Assembly: GCA_017548165.1 (NCBI GenBank)
Contig: JAFYMW010000070.1
Span: 1 to 34,447, forward strand
Source of the DNA: Bacteroidaceae bacterium
GTDB taxonomy: Bacteria; Bacteroidota; Bacteroidia; Bacteroidales; Bacteroidaceae
Direction: 5' to 3'
DNA length: 34,447 nucleotides
The notes beneath the pieces are model-generated. The model had not been told where the DNA came from. It saw only the letters and a list, made by a program, of their open reading frames with translations, and did no database searches. Made by a program: the position numbers and the translations under genes. Position 1 is the first letter of the stretch. Every line of letters begins with the position of its first letter. This document shows positions 1 to 8,387 of the stretch, in pieces.

Positions 1-140
1 AGGTATTGAACAAGGTTGCTCAGAACGGCAACATCTACAACGCTGCTGGTCAGCTCGTAGGTAAGGGTAACATCAACACCGTTAACAACTTGCCCGCTGG
101 CATCTATGTTGTAAATGGCGTGAAGGTTACTAAGAAGTAA
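1..140 (+). CDS. 3' end of a secreted protein with a type IX-like C-terminal tail (partial)
   Basis: Only the last 45 codons are inside the window, read from base 3 to the TAA at 138-140; the start lies upstream. The peptide contains IYNAAGQLVGKG and ends LPAGIYVVNGVKVTKK. This matches the short C-terminal tail (GQxV..L..GIYVVNG) found on many secreted Prevotella proteins and resembling the type IX secretion sorting domain. The M60 peptidase downstream ends in the same kind of tail, so both may use the same export route. The catalytic or binding part of this protein is not visible, so no function can be given. Confidence 0.8.
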   Translation, partial: VLNKVAQNGNIYNAAGQLVGKGNINTVNNLPAGIYVVNGVKVTKK

Positions 141-156
141 TCCCAAAAACCGGAAG

Positions 157-217
157 ATAAGGTAACACCTTATTTTATATTAGACGCCCTGCCCCATTTG
201 AGGCAGGGCGTCTTCTT
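157..217 (+). terminator. Two consecutive hairpins ending in a T-rich stretch
   Basis: A small hairpin pairs ATAAGGT (157-163) with ACCTTAT (167-173). A strong one pairs GACGCCCTGCC (183-193) with GGCAGGGCGTC (202-212) and is followed by TTCTTTGTG. The second is a convincing intrinsic terminator for the gene ending at 140. Confidence 0.8.
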
Positions 218-230
218 TGTGTGTGTATGA

Positions 231-500
231 GAGGGAGAAAGTCAATGGCGAACACTAATCACCACTCTGTCCACAAGAGACAGAGAGAAGAAAACTAATG
301 GAAAAGCAATCACCCTCGTTGTCCTCCTGAGACAGGGGGACGAGCGAAGCGGAGGGGGTGGATAAAAACAACAACCAAAACACTTCTCACATTCAACAAA
401 CAATCCACCCCCTCCCCACTCCGTGGTACTCCCCCTGTCTCAGAGGGAGAAAGTCAATGGGGAACACTAACACCCTCTCTGTCCTCACTGTGACAGCACC
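231..500. repeat. Palindromic repeat, copy A, with degenerate flanking copies
   Basis: The element has a left arm at 320-365 and a right arm at 403-453, joined by a 37-nt AT-rich loop. The inner ends pair (GGAGGGGGTGGAT with ATCCACCCCCTCC). Each arm also carries its own hairpin around GAGACAGGGG / CCCCTGTCTC. A 28-nt tail (GAGGGAGAAAGTCAATGG followed by NGAACACTAA) occurs at 231-258 and again at 443-470 with one difference. CTGTC...GACAG remnants follow each tail (near 276-292 and 479-496). The locus therefore looks like a decayed tandem array of at least three units. It is the same family as the array around the DUF559 gene at 9313-10500. The stretch 141-630 otherwise holds only a terminator and the promoter of the next gene. 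Confidence 0.85.
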
Positions 501-562
501 TAATAAAGCGCTTTAGCAAACAGTAATAGTTAAAAATAAACGATTATCATAGATAATTATAT

Positions 563-590
563 AAAAAAAAAAAAAAAATAACTACCTTTG
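563..590 (+). promoter_or_regulatory. Bacteroidetes promoter with a 16-A tract next to the -7 box
   Basis: TACCTTTG at 583-590 fits the TAnnTTTG -7 box of Bacteroidetes and lies 40 nt before the M60 start codon. An uninterrupted run of 16 A (563-578) fills most of the region where the -7/-33 spacer should be, and no clear -33 TTTG is seen. Confidence 0.6.
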
Positions 591-630
591 CTTCGGCAAA
601 CTATAATTACAAACCTAAACACAGAGACTA

Positions 631-3600
631 ATGAACAAGTTTTTACTTTACACCGTCCTGGGATTGTTTACATGCATTACAGCATGGGGACAGACTCCAA
701 CGAAGGGCAAGTACTATCGCGTTGTAAATGCGAGAACAAGCAGAGTGATCAAGGAAAACTGGGATTCCTACAACGTCACATGTAACAATGTGGACAAGCA
801 GGACTTCTCACAGGTATGGCAGTACACAGCGAGTGGCGCATTGCAGAATGTCTATACGGCAAGGTATCTGCAGGACCAGCCCTATGGTTCTACAATCTAC
901 ACCACAGGCAAGACTGCCGTAGAGGTGAAGTTCACCAAGCAGAGCGACAACCACTATTTGATTAGCACCAACGGTCATTATCTGCACAACGACAACGGCA
1001 ACAACCTTGTCAACTGGTGGGATACCAGCAACGAAGGTAACCACTGGACTGTGCAGGAGATTGCTCTCACCGCAGACGAGGTAAAGGCTGCACGTGCAGA
1101 ATACGAAGAGCTGACCACACTGAGAGACAACGCCGGTGCATACACCGAAACACTGAAGGCCTTCTTCACCGACGAACTATGTACAGAGCTCCAGGCTGAG
1201 TATGCCTCTATGGCAGATGATGCACTGAAGGCAGCGATGAACGAGGCAGGGTTGCCTGTTGCACTTCAGGACATTGCCGTAAAGGTAAAGAACCAATGGT
1301 GGAACGACACAGAGAAGAGTAAGTATGCCGACAAGAACAAGTATGCGAAGGATTTCCGTGTGGCTTCTTATCAGCCCTACTCTGACGCCAACAACTGGCG
1401 CGACAAGATGAACACCTATGCTCCCAGCTTCATGGGTAACCCCACCGGTATCTATGCTACAAACAAGGATATCATCCATGTGTTCGTGGGCAGTGATATC
1501 CCCGAGGGCGCTACATTGTATCTGACTCCTCTGCGCAACCACGGCCGTATCGGTTCACGTTCAGAGGGTACACAGTTGAAGAAGGGTTACAATGCAGTCA
1601 TCGCAACCAACGACAGCTTGATGTATTTTGTTAACTACGTAGTAAACACCATACCTACAAGCAATGTTAACGCTCACACTCAGACAATCGCCAAGATCAG
1701 CGATTTCCCCGAGCTTGACATCCATATCGAGGGTGGTGAGTGCGTAGGTTATTATCAGAAGCCTATTGAGAATAGCGCAGAAGAAGATGCCAAGTTCCAA
1801 TACTTGACCAAGAATGCGAAGAAGAACATGTATTTCGTGGTTAAAGGTGCTACATCATTGTTCTACTTCCGCCAAAACACCTATACACAGGTATGGCCCA
1901 AGACCATCTGGAACAGTATCGACTGGTTCGACAAGGTTCACTTCTGGGAGTTCGGTCTGATTGGTGTACTCGACGACGTAGCTAATGGTTTGTGCGAGAG
2001 TGGCACAGAACACTCCAAGGCCGCACACCCCTTCAATATCACCGGTGGTGATGCCTTCTATCCCACATACTGCAACAACCCCACAATGGCTATCGAAGGC
2101 GCAAACGGACAGAACCCCCATGCAACTACCTTCTATACCAGCTATCCTGGTACAGGCGGTGTGGAAAGCTCATTTAACGCAGAGCGTGCCAACTTCGACA
2201 ACTGGTGTGTAGGTCACGAGCATGGCCACCAGATTCAGGCTCCCTACAATCTGGAGTCTTGTGCAGAATCTTCTGTAAACCTTCCCTCACAGCTGGTTAC
2301 CTATATGACCGGTTATAGGTTGGGTCGTGGATGGAGCTTCGGTCAGCACTACAACGAGTATAATGGTAAGGGCGTACCTTTTGGCCTGCGCGACATCAGC
2401 ATAACCATGCGTATGTACTGGAACCTGTTCCTTTACTACCATGTTGCTGGCAAGAAAAAGGACTTCTATCCCACCTTCGTGAAGAGCCTTCGTGAGGATC
2501 CTATGGATTTCTCAAGAGATGGTGTACAATACGAACATCCTGAATGGGGTGCTCCCAGTGGCGGTCACCACCGTGCAATAAATACATGGATTAAGCTCTA
2601 CAAGAAGGCTTGTGACGCAGCACAGGAAGACCTGACAGAGTACTTCCGCTTGTGGGGTTTCTTCGTTCCTTGCGACAAGACATACTTTGGTGACTATACC
2701 AGCTATGCAGTCTCTTTGACACAACAGGAGATTGACAAGGCAATTGCAGAAGTAAAGGCAAAGAACTATCCCGAGAACCTCCAGATCATGTTCGTTGAGG
2801 ACCGTCAGATTTTGCGCGAGCGTACCGACATCTGGGCTCACACTGCTACAGGTCAGAGGAAGTATCGTCCCACAAACTGGGAGGAATGGTACACTCAGGA
2901 ACAGCTGACAGCCGAGTATGGTAACGTAGGTGATGTGCTGACATACCTGGACGGCTCTGCCAACACAAGCTCATATACCTATATTCAGAGTGGTAACAAG
3001 ATTACCTTGAAGGGTAAGGGCGGTTGTGGTTTCATCGTTTACGACCTCGAAGGCAACAACAGATACATGAGCAACACTTTCAAGTTCGAGATTCCTGCAG
3101 ATGTGGCTGCGAATGGCTTCGTAATCAAGGCTATCAACGCCGATGGTACAAGTAGCACTGTAGAGAATGCTGCAGATTCTGCTACCGATGAGGAAAAGTT
3201 GGCTATCTTGAAGACTGCCATCGAAGCTTCTAAGGAATTCACCAAGTTGGAGGATGCTACTGGCAAGAAGGTAGGTTTCTACAAGAGCGAGGATATAGCT
3301 ACATTGAAGGGACTGGTTGAAGATGCAAATACTGCAATCAAGAATAGCGATGTTGACAACTACATGCCTTTGGCCAATGCCATTAACAACGAGATTCTGA
3401 GACTGCAGACCTCTGGTTTGGAACAGAAGATTTCTCCCATGGCCATGTACAACATCATCTGCGTGCGTAAGGCAAACGACGGCACAACTCGTTATTTGAC
3501 ATGCACCACCAGCACTGGCGAATTGTCTACAACAACTTCTGCAAACACCAATGCAGCACGTTGGGCATTTGTTCCAACTGGCGAGGATGGCGAGAACAGA

Positions 3601-4749
3601 TACTACATCCAGAGCCGCGCAAATGCTGGCATGTTGGGCGTAGCTTTAAATGAGAAGGATAAAATAGACAGATGCGTACTGACAGAGGCAACAGAAGAAG
3701 CTGCATGCTATTTCCACATCCAGCCCATCGGCGATGGTAAGTTCTGCGTCCGTCCCAAGGATAATACCAACTTGAACATGCACAACCAAGGCTATACCAC
3801 CGTATGGGGTGATGCCGATGAGGGTTCACAGTGGTACATCAGTATGTATGAGCCTTTCGACGAGAAAACCAACGAGGACTTTGAAGAGCTCATCACCTAT
3901 ACTCAGGATTTGGTAAACGATGTATGTGTTTATGAAGAGGTACAGAGCAAGTATGCTTTGCAGACTACAGATGCTTCACAACCATGCTATCTTTCTACTA
4001 ACCAGCCCGATGCTGCAGCAACAAACAATGGCATCGAGAAGGCTATTGATGGTAATAGAAACACCTACTTCAAGAGTAACGCTTCAAACAACGGCAACAC
4101 CACAGAGTTGCACCACGTGAAGATTGACTTGGGCAAGGGCAAGACCAGCAAGAACGTACAGTTCTACATCTATGGTCACATGAGCTTCAACTACGCTACA
4201 GACATTACTGTTTATGGCAGTAACAACAATACAAGCTGGACAAAGGTAGGAAGTGCAGAAAATATGTCTACCATATATACCACAGAGGTGTACAAGCCTT
4301 CTACAGCATACCGCTACTGGAGAATTGACGTGAACAACACCAACCGCAAGGTTACAGACTTGTCTCCATTCCCCTGGTTTACCCTGAGAGAGTTTGAGAT
4401 GTACGAGACAACAGCTACCATCACCAAGAAAGCTCCTTTTGACAAGGTAACAACCATCACCAATACTACCATCAGCAACTGTATGACACGTATTGCAGAA
4501 GCACAGAAGCAGATGAACAAGTCTTGGAGAACTCCTATGGGTGACTTCTATGCTTGGTTCATGCTTAACAATGCTTACACAACATTGTATAACAGAGCTG
4601 CCGCTGTTGACCCAACAGTTGGTATCGAGGGTGTTGAAGGTGAAAACGGAGAAGTAAAATCTGAAATCTTTGACCTCTCTGGTCGCAAGGTGAAGAATAC
4701 CGACAACAATGGTATCTACATCGTAAACGGCAAGAAGGTGGTAAAGTAA
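631..4749 (+). CDS. Secreted M60-family (enhancin-like) zinc metallopeptidase, multidomain
   Basis: This 1372-residue protein has a signal peptide (residues 1-20, ending TAWG before QTP). A beta-trefoil-like module lies at about 22-135. The peptidase region includes the zinc motif HEHGH at residues 529-533, and the following ESSVN (Glu546) is the likely third zinc ligand, giving the HEXXH...E pattern of M60/enhancin peptidases. A second trefoil-like module lies at about 937-1075. An F5/8 type C (discoidin-like) domain follows at about 1110-1256, with AIDGNRNTYF and the YRYWRIDV strand. The protein ends in a secretion tail (IFDLSGRKV...GIYIVNGKKVVK). M60 enzymes in gut bacteria cleave mucin-type O-glycoproteins; attachment of sugar-binding modules supports that role here but does not prove it. 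The start was chosen for the signal peptide and the promoter at 583-590. A shorter overlapping frame beginning at 588 is not credible. Confidence 0.9.
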   Translation: MNKFLLYTVLGLFTCITAWGQTPTKGKYYRVVNARTSRVIKENWDSYNVTCNNVDKQDFSQVWQYTASGALQNVYTARYLQDQPYGSTIYTTGKTAVEVKFTKQSDNHYLISTNGHYLHNDNGNNLVNWWDTSNEGNHWTVQEIALTADEVKAARAEYEELTTLRDNAGAYTETLKAFFTDELCTELQAEYASMADDALKAAMNEAGLPVALQDIAVKVKNQWWNDTEKSKYADKNKYAKDFRVASYQPYSDANNWRDKMNTYAPSFMGNPTGIYATNKDIIHVFVGSDIPEGATLYLTPLRNHGRIGSRSEGTQLKKGYNAVIATNDSLMYFVNYVVNTIPTSNVNAHTQTIAKISDFPELDIHIEGGECVGYYQKPIENSAEEDAKFQYLTKNAKKNMYFVVKGATSLFYFRQNTYTQVWPKTIWNSIDWFDKVHFWEFGLIGVLDDVANGLCESGTEHSKAAHPFNITGGDAFYPTYCNNPTMAIEGANGQNPHATTFYTSYPGTGGVESSFNAERANFDNWCVGHEHGHQIQAPYNLESCAESSVNLPSQLVTYMTGYRLGRGWSFGQHYNEYNGKGVPFGLRDISITMRMYWNLFLYYHVAGKKKDFYPTFVKSLREDPMDFSRDGVQYEHPEWGAPSGGHHRAINTWIKLYKKACDAAQEDLTEYFRLWGFFVPCDKTYFGDYTSYAVSLTQQEIDKAIAEVKAKNYPENLQIMFVEDRQILRERTDIWAHTATGQRKYRPTNWEEWYTQEQLTAEYGNVGDVLTYLDGSANTSSYTYIQSGNKITLKGKGGCGFIVYDLEGNNRYMSNTFKFEIPADVAANGFVIKAINADGTSSTVENAADSATDEEKLAILKTAIEASKEFTKLEDATGKKVGFYKSEDIATLKGLVEDANTAIKNSDVDNYMPLANAINNEILRLQTSGLEQKISPMAMYNIICVRKANDGTTRYLTCTTSTGELSTTTSANTNAARWAFVPTGEDGENRYYIQSRANAGMLGVALNEKDKIDRCVLTEATEEAACYFHIQPIGDGKFCVRPKDNTNLNMHNQGYTTVWGDADEGSQWYISMYEPFDEKTNEDFEELITYTQDLVNDVCVYEEVQSKYALQTTDASQPCYLSTNQPDAAATNNGIEKAIDGNRNTYFKSNASNNGNTTELHHVKIDLGKGKTSKNVQFYIYGHMSFNYATDITVYGSNNNTSWTKVGSAENMSTIYTTEVYKPSTAYRYWRIDVNNTNRKVTDLSPFPWFTLREFEMYETTATITKKAPFDKVTTITNTTISNCMTRIAEAQKQMNKSWRTPMGDFYAWFMLNNAYTTLYNRAAAVDPTVGIEGVEGENGEVKSEIFDLSGRKVKNTDNNGIYIVNGKKVVK

Positions 4750-4792
4750 AACGCCTACTCTACTCTTTCTAAAAGAAAGGGAAACATAAAAT

Positions 4793-4829
4793 ACACAAAG
4801 CGCGGATGCTGGGCATTCGCGCTTTGTGT
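4793..4829 (+). terminator. Strong hairpin after the M60 gene
   Basis: A 17-bp stem pairs 4793-4809 with 4813-4829 (ACACAAAGCGCGGATGC with GCATTCGCGCTTTGTGT, one G-T pair, TGG loop). It begins 43 nt after the stop codon. The T-run is weak (GTTTATG). Confidence 0.75.
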
Positions 4830-4844
4830 GTTTATGGGGTACGC

Positions 4845-5046
4845 CTTGGATATACTTTCGCTTCATTTTGGAGAAATCGCTCACTTAATCGTACTCTGAG
4901 GTTGCACCTCCAAGATACTCACTGCTGACTTTGTCTTCCTCCTCCTCACAAGGCATAGCATATAAACATACTCTGCTCTTGTTTCGAGCGTCGGTTCGGA
5001 TTTATCCAAATAAATTTGGTAAATCGCTCACTTAATCGTATCTTTG
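4845..5046 (+). repeat. Promoter-bearing repeat, locus 1 (two copies)
   Basis: The 20-mer AAATCGCTCACTTAATCGTA occurs at 4874-4893 and 5021-5040. A second box, ACCTCCAAGATACTCAC, lies at 4906-4922. Both boxes recur with near identity at 25903-26049. After the first 20-mer the sequence reads CTCTGAGG (no -7 box). After the second it completes TATCTTTG, a perfect promoter box for the next gene. This fills the gap between the terminator and the gene at 5055. Confidence 0.75.
5039..5046 (+). promoter_or_regulatory. -7 box TATCTTTG formed by the repeat
   Basis: TATCTTTG matches TAnnTTTG exactly. It lies only 8 nt before the ATG at 5055, so the transcript would be leaderless or nearly so if this ATG is used. 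No good -33 TTTG is evident at the usual 19-21 nt spacing. Confidence 0.6.
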
Positions 5047-5054
5047 TCCATGAT

Positions 5055-6614
5055 ATGAAGCAAAATAACGTGCAAAAAGAGAGAAAATATAAGGTAATTC
5101 CTGTATTGCCCATAATGTTCCTGTTGACATATCTGTGGGCAGCATGGTATTATGGCGATGTGTTGCGCATGGCCAGAGAGAGAAGTTTCTGGGTTGCAAG
5201 CACAGAACAGATGGAGTTTTTGCTAAGTCAGGAATATGGTGGCCTATGGTATCTGGGCAGAATGATGCTGTCTCTTTTCCGCTTCCCTTGGCTCGGTGCA
5301 TTGCCATTTGCTCTGATGATAACATGGAGCACATGGTGTCTGGGATATGGCATGAGACTATCTGCACGCTGGAGGTGGATACAATACCTGCCTGCCGGAG
5401 CCTTCATGGGATGGCTAAGCTATGAGGGTGTGAACCTTTACTTCGAGAACGAGGGTGGCATGATTATGGGTATACCTTTCTGTGTCACACTGATATTGTC
5501 TATCTGGGCTGCTGTGATAGCAAGTTTCTCCAGAAAAAAAGCTCCTGCAATAGTGGGAATTCCTAAGGATGAGGAACCTTGGATGAACTGGTCACAGTTC
5601 GTTATCGTGGCTACCGTCTTTGCAACACAGTTGGTAATAACAGAGGTGTGGCGCCCATACACTCGTGTCATTGCCCAAATGAGTGTACAGGTAATAAACA
5701 AGGATTGGCAAGCTGTGATGAAGACCGCACGTGCCAATGCAAACCTATCGTACAGACCTATTGCTGCCAACTATGCTATAGCTTTGGTAAATACCAACCA
5801 GATTTGTGAACGTCTATATGACATACGCATGGACTACGATGATGTCTATATCCATCGTGATGGTGTAGTGTCCAGCAGTTATACATTGAACCTCTACCAG
5901 GAGGATTGTGACTTCTACGCTGGTTTTGTACAGACATGTATACACCATGCCATGGAACGCATGACAATGATAGGTCCAAACATTCATTCTCTGGAATTAC
6001 TGACAAAGTGTGCTTTGATGACAGGAGAATGGGAGGTGGCAAAGAAATACCTGCGAATATTGAAGGATGTTCCTTTTGAAGGAGAGTTCGTAGAGAAATA
6101 CAGCAAATATGTTGGCAATGGCAAAATGGTAAATGCCGATCCTGAATTTGCTATGGTGCGACTGCTGGAACCCATCAACGATTCTTTCGAAAATACATAT
6201 CAACAGCCTGTATTCCTTGGATACAATGCCGACCTGACAGAGGGACGTAGCAAGAATGCCTTGATGAACTCGTTGGCAGTGTGCATGTACTCAAAATCCA
6301 TGCCTGCATTCATGATGCGCACACAACCACTAGAGGGTACCATGCCTCCAGAGAATGTTGCTGATGCATTGTTACTGATGACATCCAAGGACCCTGGGAT
6401 AATGAATCGTTTCCCTGCACTGAACTACAGGCATGGCAAACTGGCACAATCTCTTAACGAGATGAAGCCATATATGAAGGATCGTGCTACATTCGCCAAA
6501 GAGTTGTTCCCCAAATTCAAAGGATATTATCCATACTACTACTTCTTTGGCAACTTGAAAGCCACACGCAAAAAGACTGACGAGGGCACATCAAGCACGG
6601 CAGGAGTGAATTAA
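5055..6614 (+). CDS. Polytopic membrane protein with a long soluble C-terminal half (probably DUF6057-type)
   Basis: The N-terminal third holds about five hydrophobic segments (PVLPIMFLLTYLWAAWYYG; the LGALPFALMITW region; YLPAGAFMGWLSY; IPFCVTLILSIWAAVIASF; FVIVATVFATQLVI). The rest is hydrophilic and helical, resembling TPR-like repeats (for example the KCALMTGEWEVAKKYLRIL segment). It resembles a Bacteroides family of unknown function that I recall as DUF6057; that name is from memory. An in-frame ATG at 5016 would place the start upstream of the TATCTTTG box, so I prefer the ATG at 5055 (MKQNNVQKERKYK); a further candidate is 5115. The next gene encodes a heme-motif lipoprotein 71 nt downstream on the same strand, so the pair probably works together at the cell envelope. 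Function unknown. Confidence 0.7.
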   Translation: MKQNNVQKERKYKVIPVLPIMFLLTYLWAAWYYGDVLRMARERSFWVASTEQMEFLLSQEYGGLWYLGRMMLSLFRFPWLGALPFALMITWSTWCLGYGMRLSARWRWIQYLPAGAFMGWLSYEGVNLYFENEGGMIMGIPFCVTLILSIWAAVIASFSRKKAPAIVGIPKDEEPWMNWSQFVIVATVFATQLVITEVWRPYTRVIAQMSVQVINKDWQAVMKTARANANLSYRPIAANYAIALVNTNQICERLYDIRMDYDDVYIHRDGVVSSSYTLNLYQEDCDFYAGFVQTCIHHAMERMTMIGPNIHSLELLTKCALMTGEWEVAKKYLRILKDVPFEGEFVEKYSKYVGNGKMVNADPEFAMVRLLEPINDSFENTYQQPVFLGYNADLTEGRSKNALMNSLAVCMYSKSMPAFMMRTQPLEGTMPPENVADALLLMTSKDPGIMNRFPALNYRHGKLAQSLNEMKPYMKDRATFAKELFPKFKGYYPYYYFFGNLKATRKKTDEGTSSTAGVN

Positions 6615-6616
6615 AC

Positions 6617-6658
6617 GGTGAGCGAGGAGCGATTAACGATTAGCGGGAAGCGAACAGA
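6617..6658 (+). repeat. Heptanucleotide tandem array 1 (six degenerate units)
   Basis: Starting 3 nt after the stop codon, the sequence divides into 7-mers: GGTGAGC, GAGGAGC, GATTAAC, GATTAGC, GGGAAGC, GAACAGA. The same unit family occurs at 8226-8267 and 31647-31725. Confidence 0.75.
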
Positions 6659-6685
6659 AAACGGATAGACTTCTATAAAACTAAA

Positions 6686-8230
6686 ATGAAAAAAATATTA
6701 TACATAGTACTTGTGGCTGGATTGCTGATATCGTGCGGACAAAAGAGTTTCGATGTCCCTGCGGTATATGAAGAGCGCCAGGAACAAGCAAATATCTACC
6801 CTGATTATAAAGACGTGGTGATACCAGAGAACATCGCTCCAATGAACTTTATGGTGGAGGGATGCAACGGAATGGTGGCAGTGTTTGAGGGCAAAGATGC
6901 CAGCACACTGACTGTTTCAGGTGTGGATCGCATAGACATGGATACTACAGAATGGAGAAACCTGCTCAAAGCAAACGCTCATGGCAATATTAAAGTAACA
7001 GTATACACTCTTGAGGGCGAGAAATGGTACAAGTATGCTCCTCACACTCTGAAGGTGGCTGAGAGCATAGATGCATATCTGTCGTATCGTCTTATTGAAC
7101 CTGGCTACGAGTTGTACAGACAGTTGGGTATATACCAGCGTTGTCTGGAGAATTTCGAGCAGAAGCCTATATACGAGAACAACAGATCGTATAGCGACAA
7201 TGAAAATCATTGTATCAATTGCCATAATTTCCAGAACTATAGTACCGACCGTATGTTGTTTCACGTGCGTGCCAACCATGGCGGTACAATAATGATAAAT
7301 GGCGACAAGGCTACAAAAATACAAATCAAGGATCCTAACATTCTGGCTGCCGGTGTATATCCTTCATGGCACCCCAACAAAAACATCGTTTGTTTCTCTA
7401 CCAATAAGACCGGGCAAACCTTCCACATGTACCACAAGGAGAAGATAGAGGTGGTGGATACAGATAGCGATCTGTTGCTATATGATGTAGACAAGAATGA
7501 GGTGAAGAACCTGCTATGCACAGATTATTTCGAGACTTTCCCCTGTTGGAGTCCTAAGGGCGACCGTTTGTTCTTCTGCGCTGCATACATACCACAGGTA
7601 ATAGGCGTACCAGACAGCCTGAGGGCAAAGGGTATAACAATGAACTACGAAAAGATACACTATAACCTGATGAGCATGGCGTACGACGAGAAAGCAGATA
7701 CATTCGGTACTCCCGAAGTGGTTCTCGATGCAGAAGCCAAAGGCAAGAGCGTAACCTTCCCCAGAGTAAGTCCCGATGGTAAGTATGTGCTGTATGCTGA
7801 AGGCGATTATGGTCAGTTCCATATTTGGCACAAGAGTAGCGACCTATGGGTAAAAGACCTGGAGAACGACACATGCTATGCCTTGACTGCAGCAAATAGC
7901 GATGATGTGGACTCGTATCACACATGGAGTAGCAACGGAAGATGGATAGTATTCTCTACTCGACGCATGGATGCCAACTATACTCGTCCATTCATAGCAT
8001 ATTTCGACAAAGATGGAAAAGCGCACAAAGCTTTCTGCCTGCCACAACGCGATCCCGAGCACAACATCCTTCTGATGAAGAGCTATAACGTACCTGAGCT
8101 AAGCCGCAATGCGGTACAGGTGTCTACAAAGACCCTTACCGACGTGATATACAACACCGCTGGCGATACCGCAAAATATGTCGGCGCCCCAAGAACAGAT
8201 GCCGTGACAGGGGCAACGGTGAAGAGGTGA
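6686..8230 (+). CDS. Lipoprotein with one CxxCH heme motif and TolB/WD40-like propeller repeats
   Basis: The N-terminus MKKILYIVLVAGLLISC is a lipoprotein signal with Cys17 as the lipidated residue, so the protein should be anchored at the envelope. A CINCH motif (Cys176-His180) within HCINCHNFQNYS is a single c-type heme site. The C-terminal half has propeller-type repeats: GVYPSWHPN, TFPCWSPKGDRLFF, TFPRVSPDGKYVLYAEG and YHTWSSNGRWIVFSTRR, as in the PD40/TolB family. Family knowledge suggests a cytochrome-like sensor or electron-transfer lipoprotein, but the substrate is unknown. It follows the membrane protein ending at 6614 and probably shares its transcript. The stop codon lies inside the first unit of a heptamer array. 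Confidence 0.75.
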   Translation: MKKILYIVLVAGLLISCGQKSFDVPAVYEERQEQANIYPDYKDVVIPENIAPMNFMVEGCNGMVAVFEGKDASTLTVSGVDRIDMDTTEWRNLLKANAHGNIKVTVYTLEGEKWYKYAPHTLKVAESIDAYLSYRLIEPGYELYRQLGIYQRCLENFEQKPIYENNRSYSDNENHCINCHNFQNYSTDRMLFHVRANHGGTIMINGDKATKIQIKDPNILAAGVYPSWHPNKNIVCFSTNKTGQTFHMYHKEKIEVVDTDSDLLLYDVDKNEVKNLLCTDYFETFPCWSPKGDRLFFCAAYIPQVIGVPDSLRAKGITMNYEKIHYNLMSMAYDEKADTFGTPEVVLDAEAKGKSVTFPRVSPDGKYVLYAEGDYGQFHIWHKSSDLWVKDLENDTCYALTAANSDDVDSYHTWSSNGRWIVFSTRRMDANYTRPFIAYFDKDGKAHKAFCLPQRDPEHNILLMKSYNVPELSRNAVQVSTKTLTDVIYNTAGDTAKYVGAPRTDAVTGATVKR

Positions 8231-8267
8231 GCGATTAACAATTAGCAGTGAGCGGTGAGCGAATAAA
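8226..8267 (+). repeat. Heptanucleotide tandem array 2, overlapping the stop codon
   Basis: The units are GGTGAGC, GATTAAC, AATTAGC, AGTGAGC, GGTGAGC, GAATAAA. The TGA in the first unit (8228-8230) is the stop codon of the lipoprotein gene. Confidence 0.75.
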
Positions 8268-8296
8268 AGTTGAACCAGGAAACTAATAACTATCAA

Positions 8297-8321
8297 CTGC
8301 AATCATCCACTTTGTCCCCCT
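8297..8321 (-). repeat. Fragment of the palindromic repeat family in the nagB leader
   Basis: CTGCAATCATCCACTTTG followed by TCCCCCT matches, in reverse orientation, the right-arm end and spacer of the array at 9455-9482 (reverse complement CCTGCAATGACCGAGCATCC then ACTTTCTCCCCCT). The differences are a 7-nt deletion and one substitution. It lies 67 nt before the nagB start. Confidence 0.6.
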
Positions 8322-8387
8322 AATGAAAACTAAAACAGCAATTAAACACAATAACCAAAATATTAACCCTATAAAAAAATTACAACT

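Noticed and set aside
4084..4884. A 266-codon minus-strand frame overlapping the end of the M60 gene
   Set aside because: It crosses the M60 terminator hairpin and is antisense to the discoidin-like domain; no domain seen.
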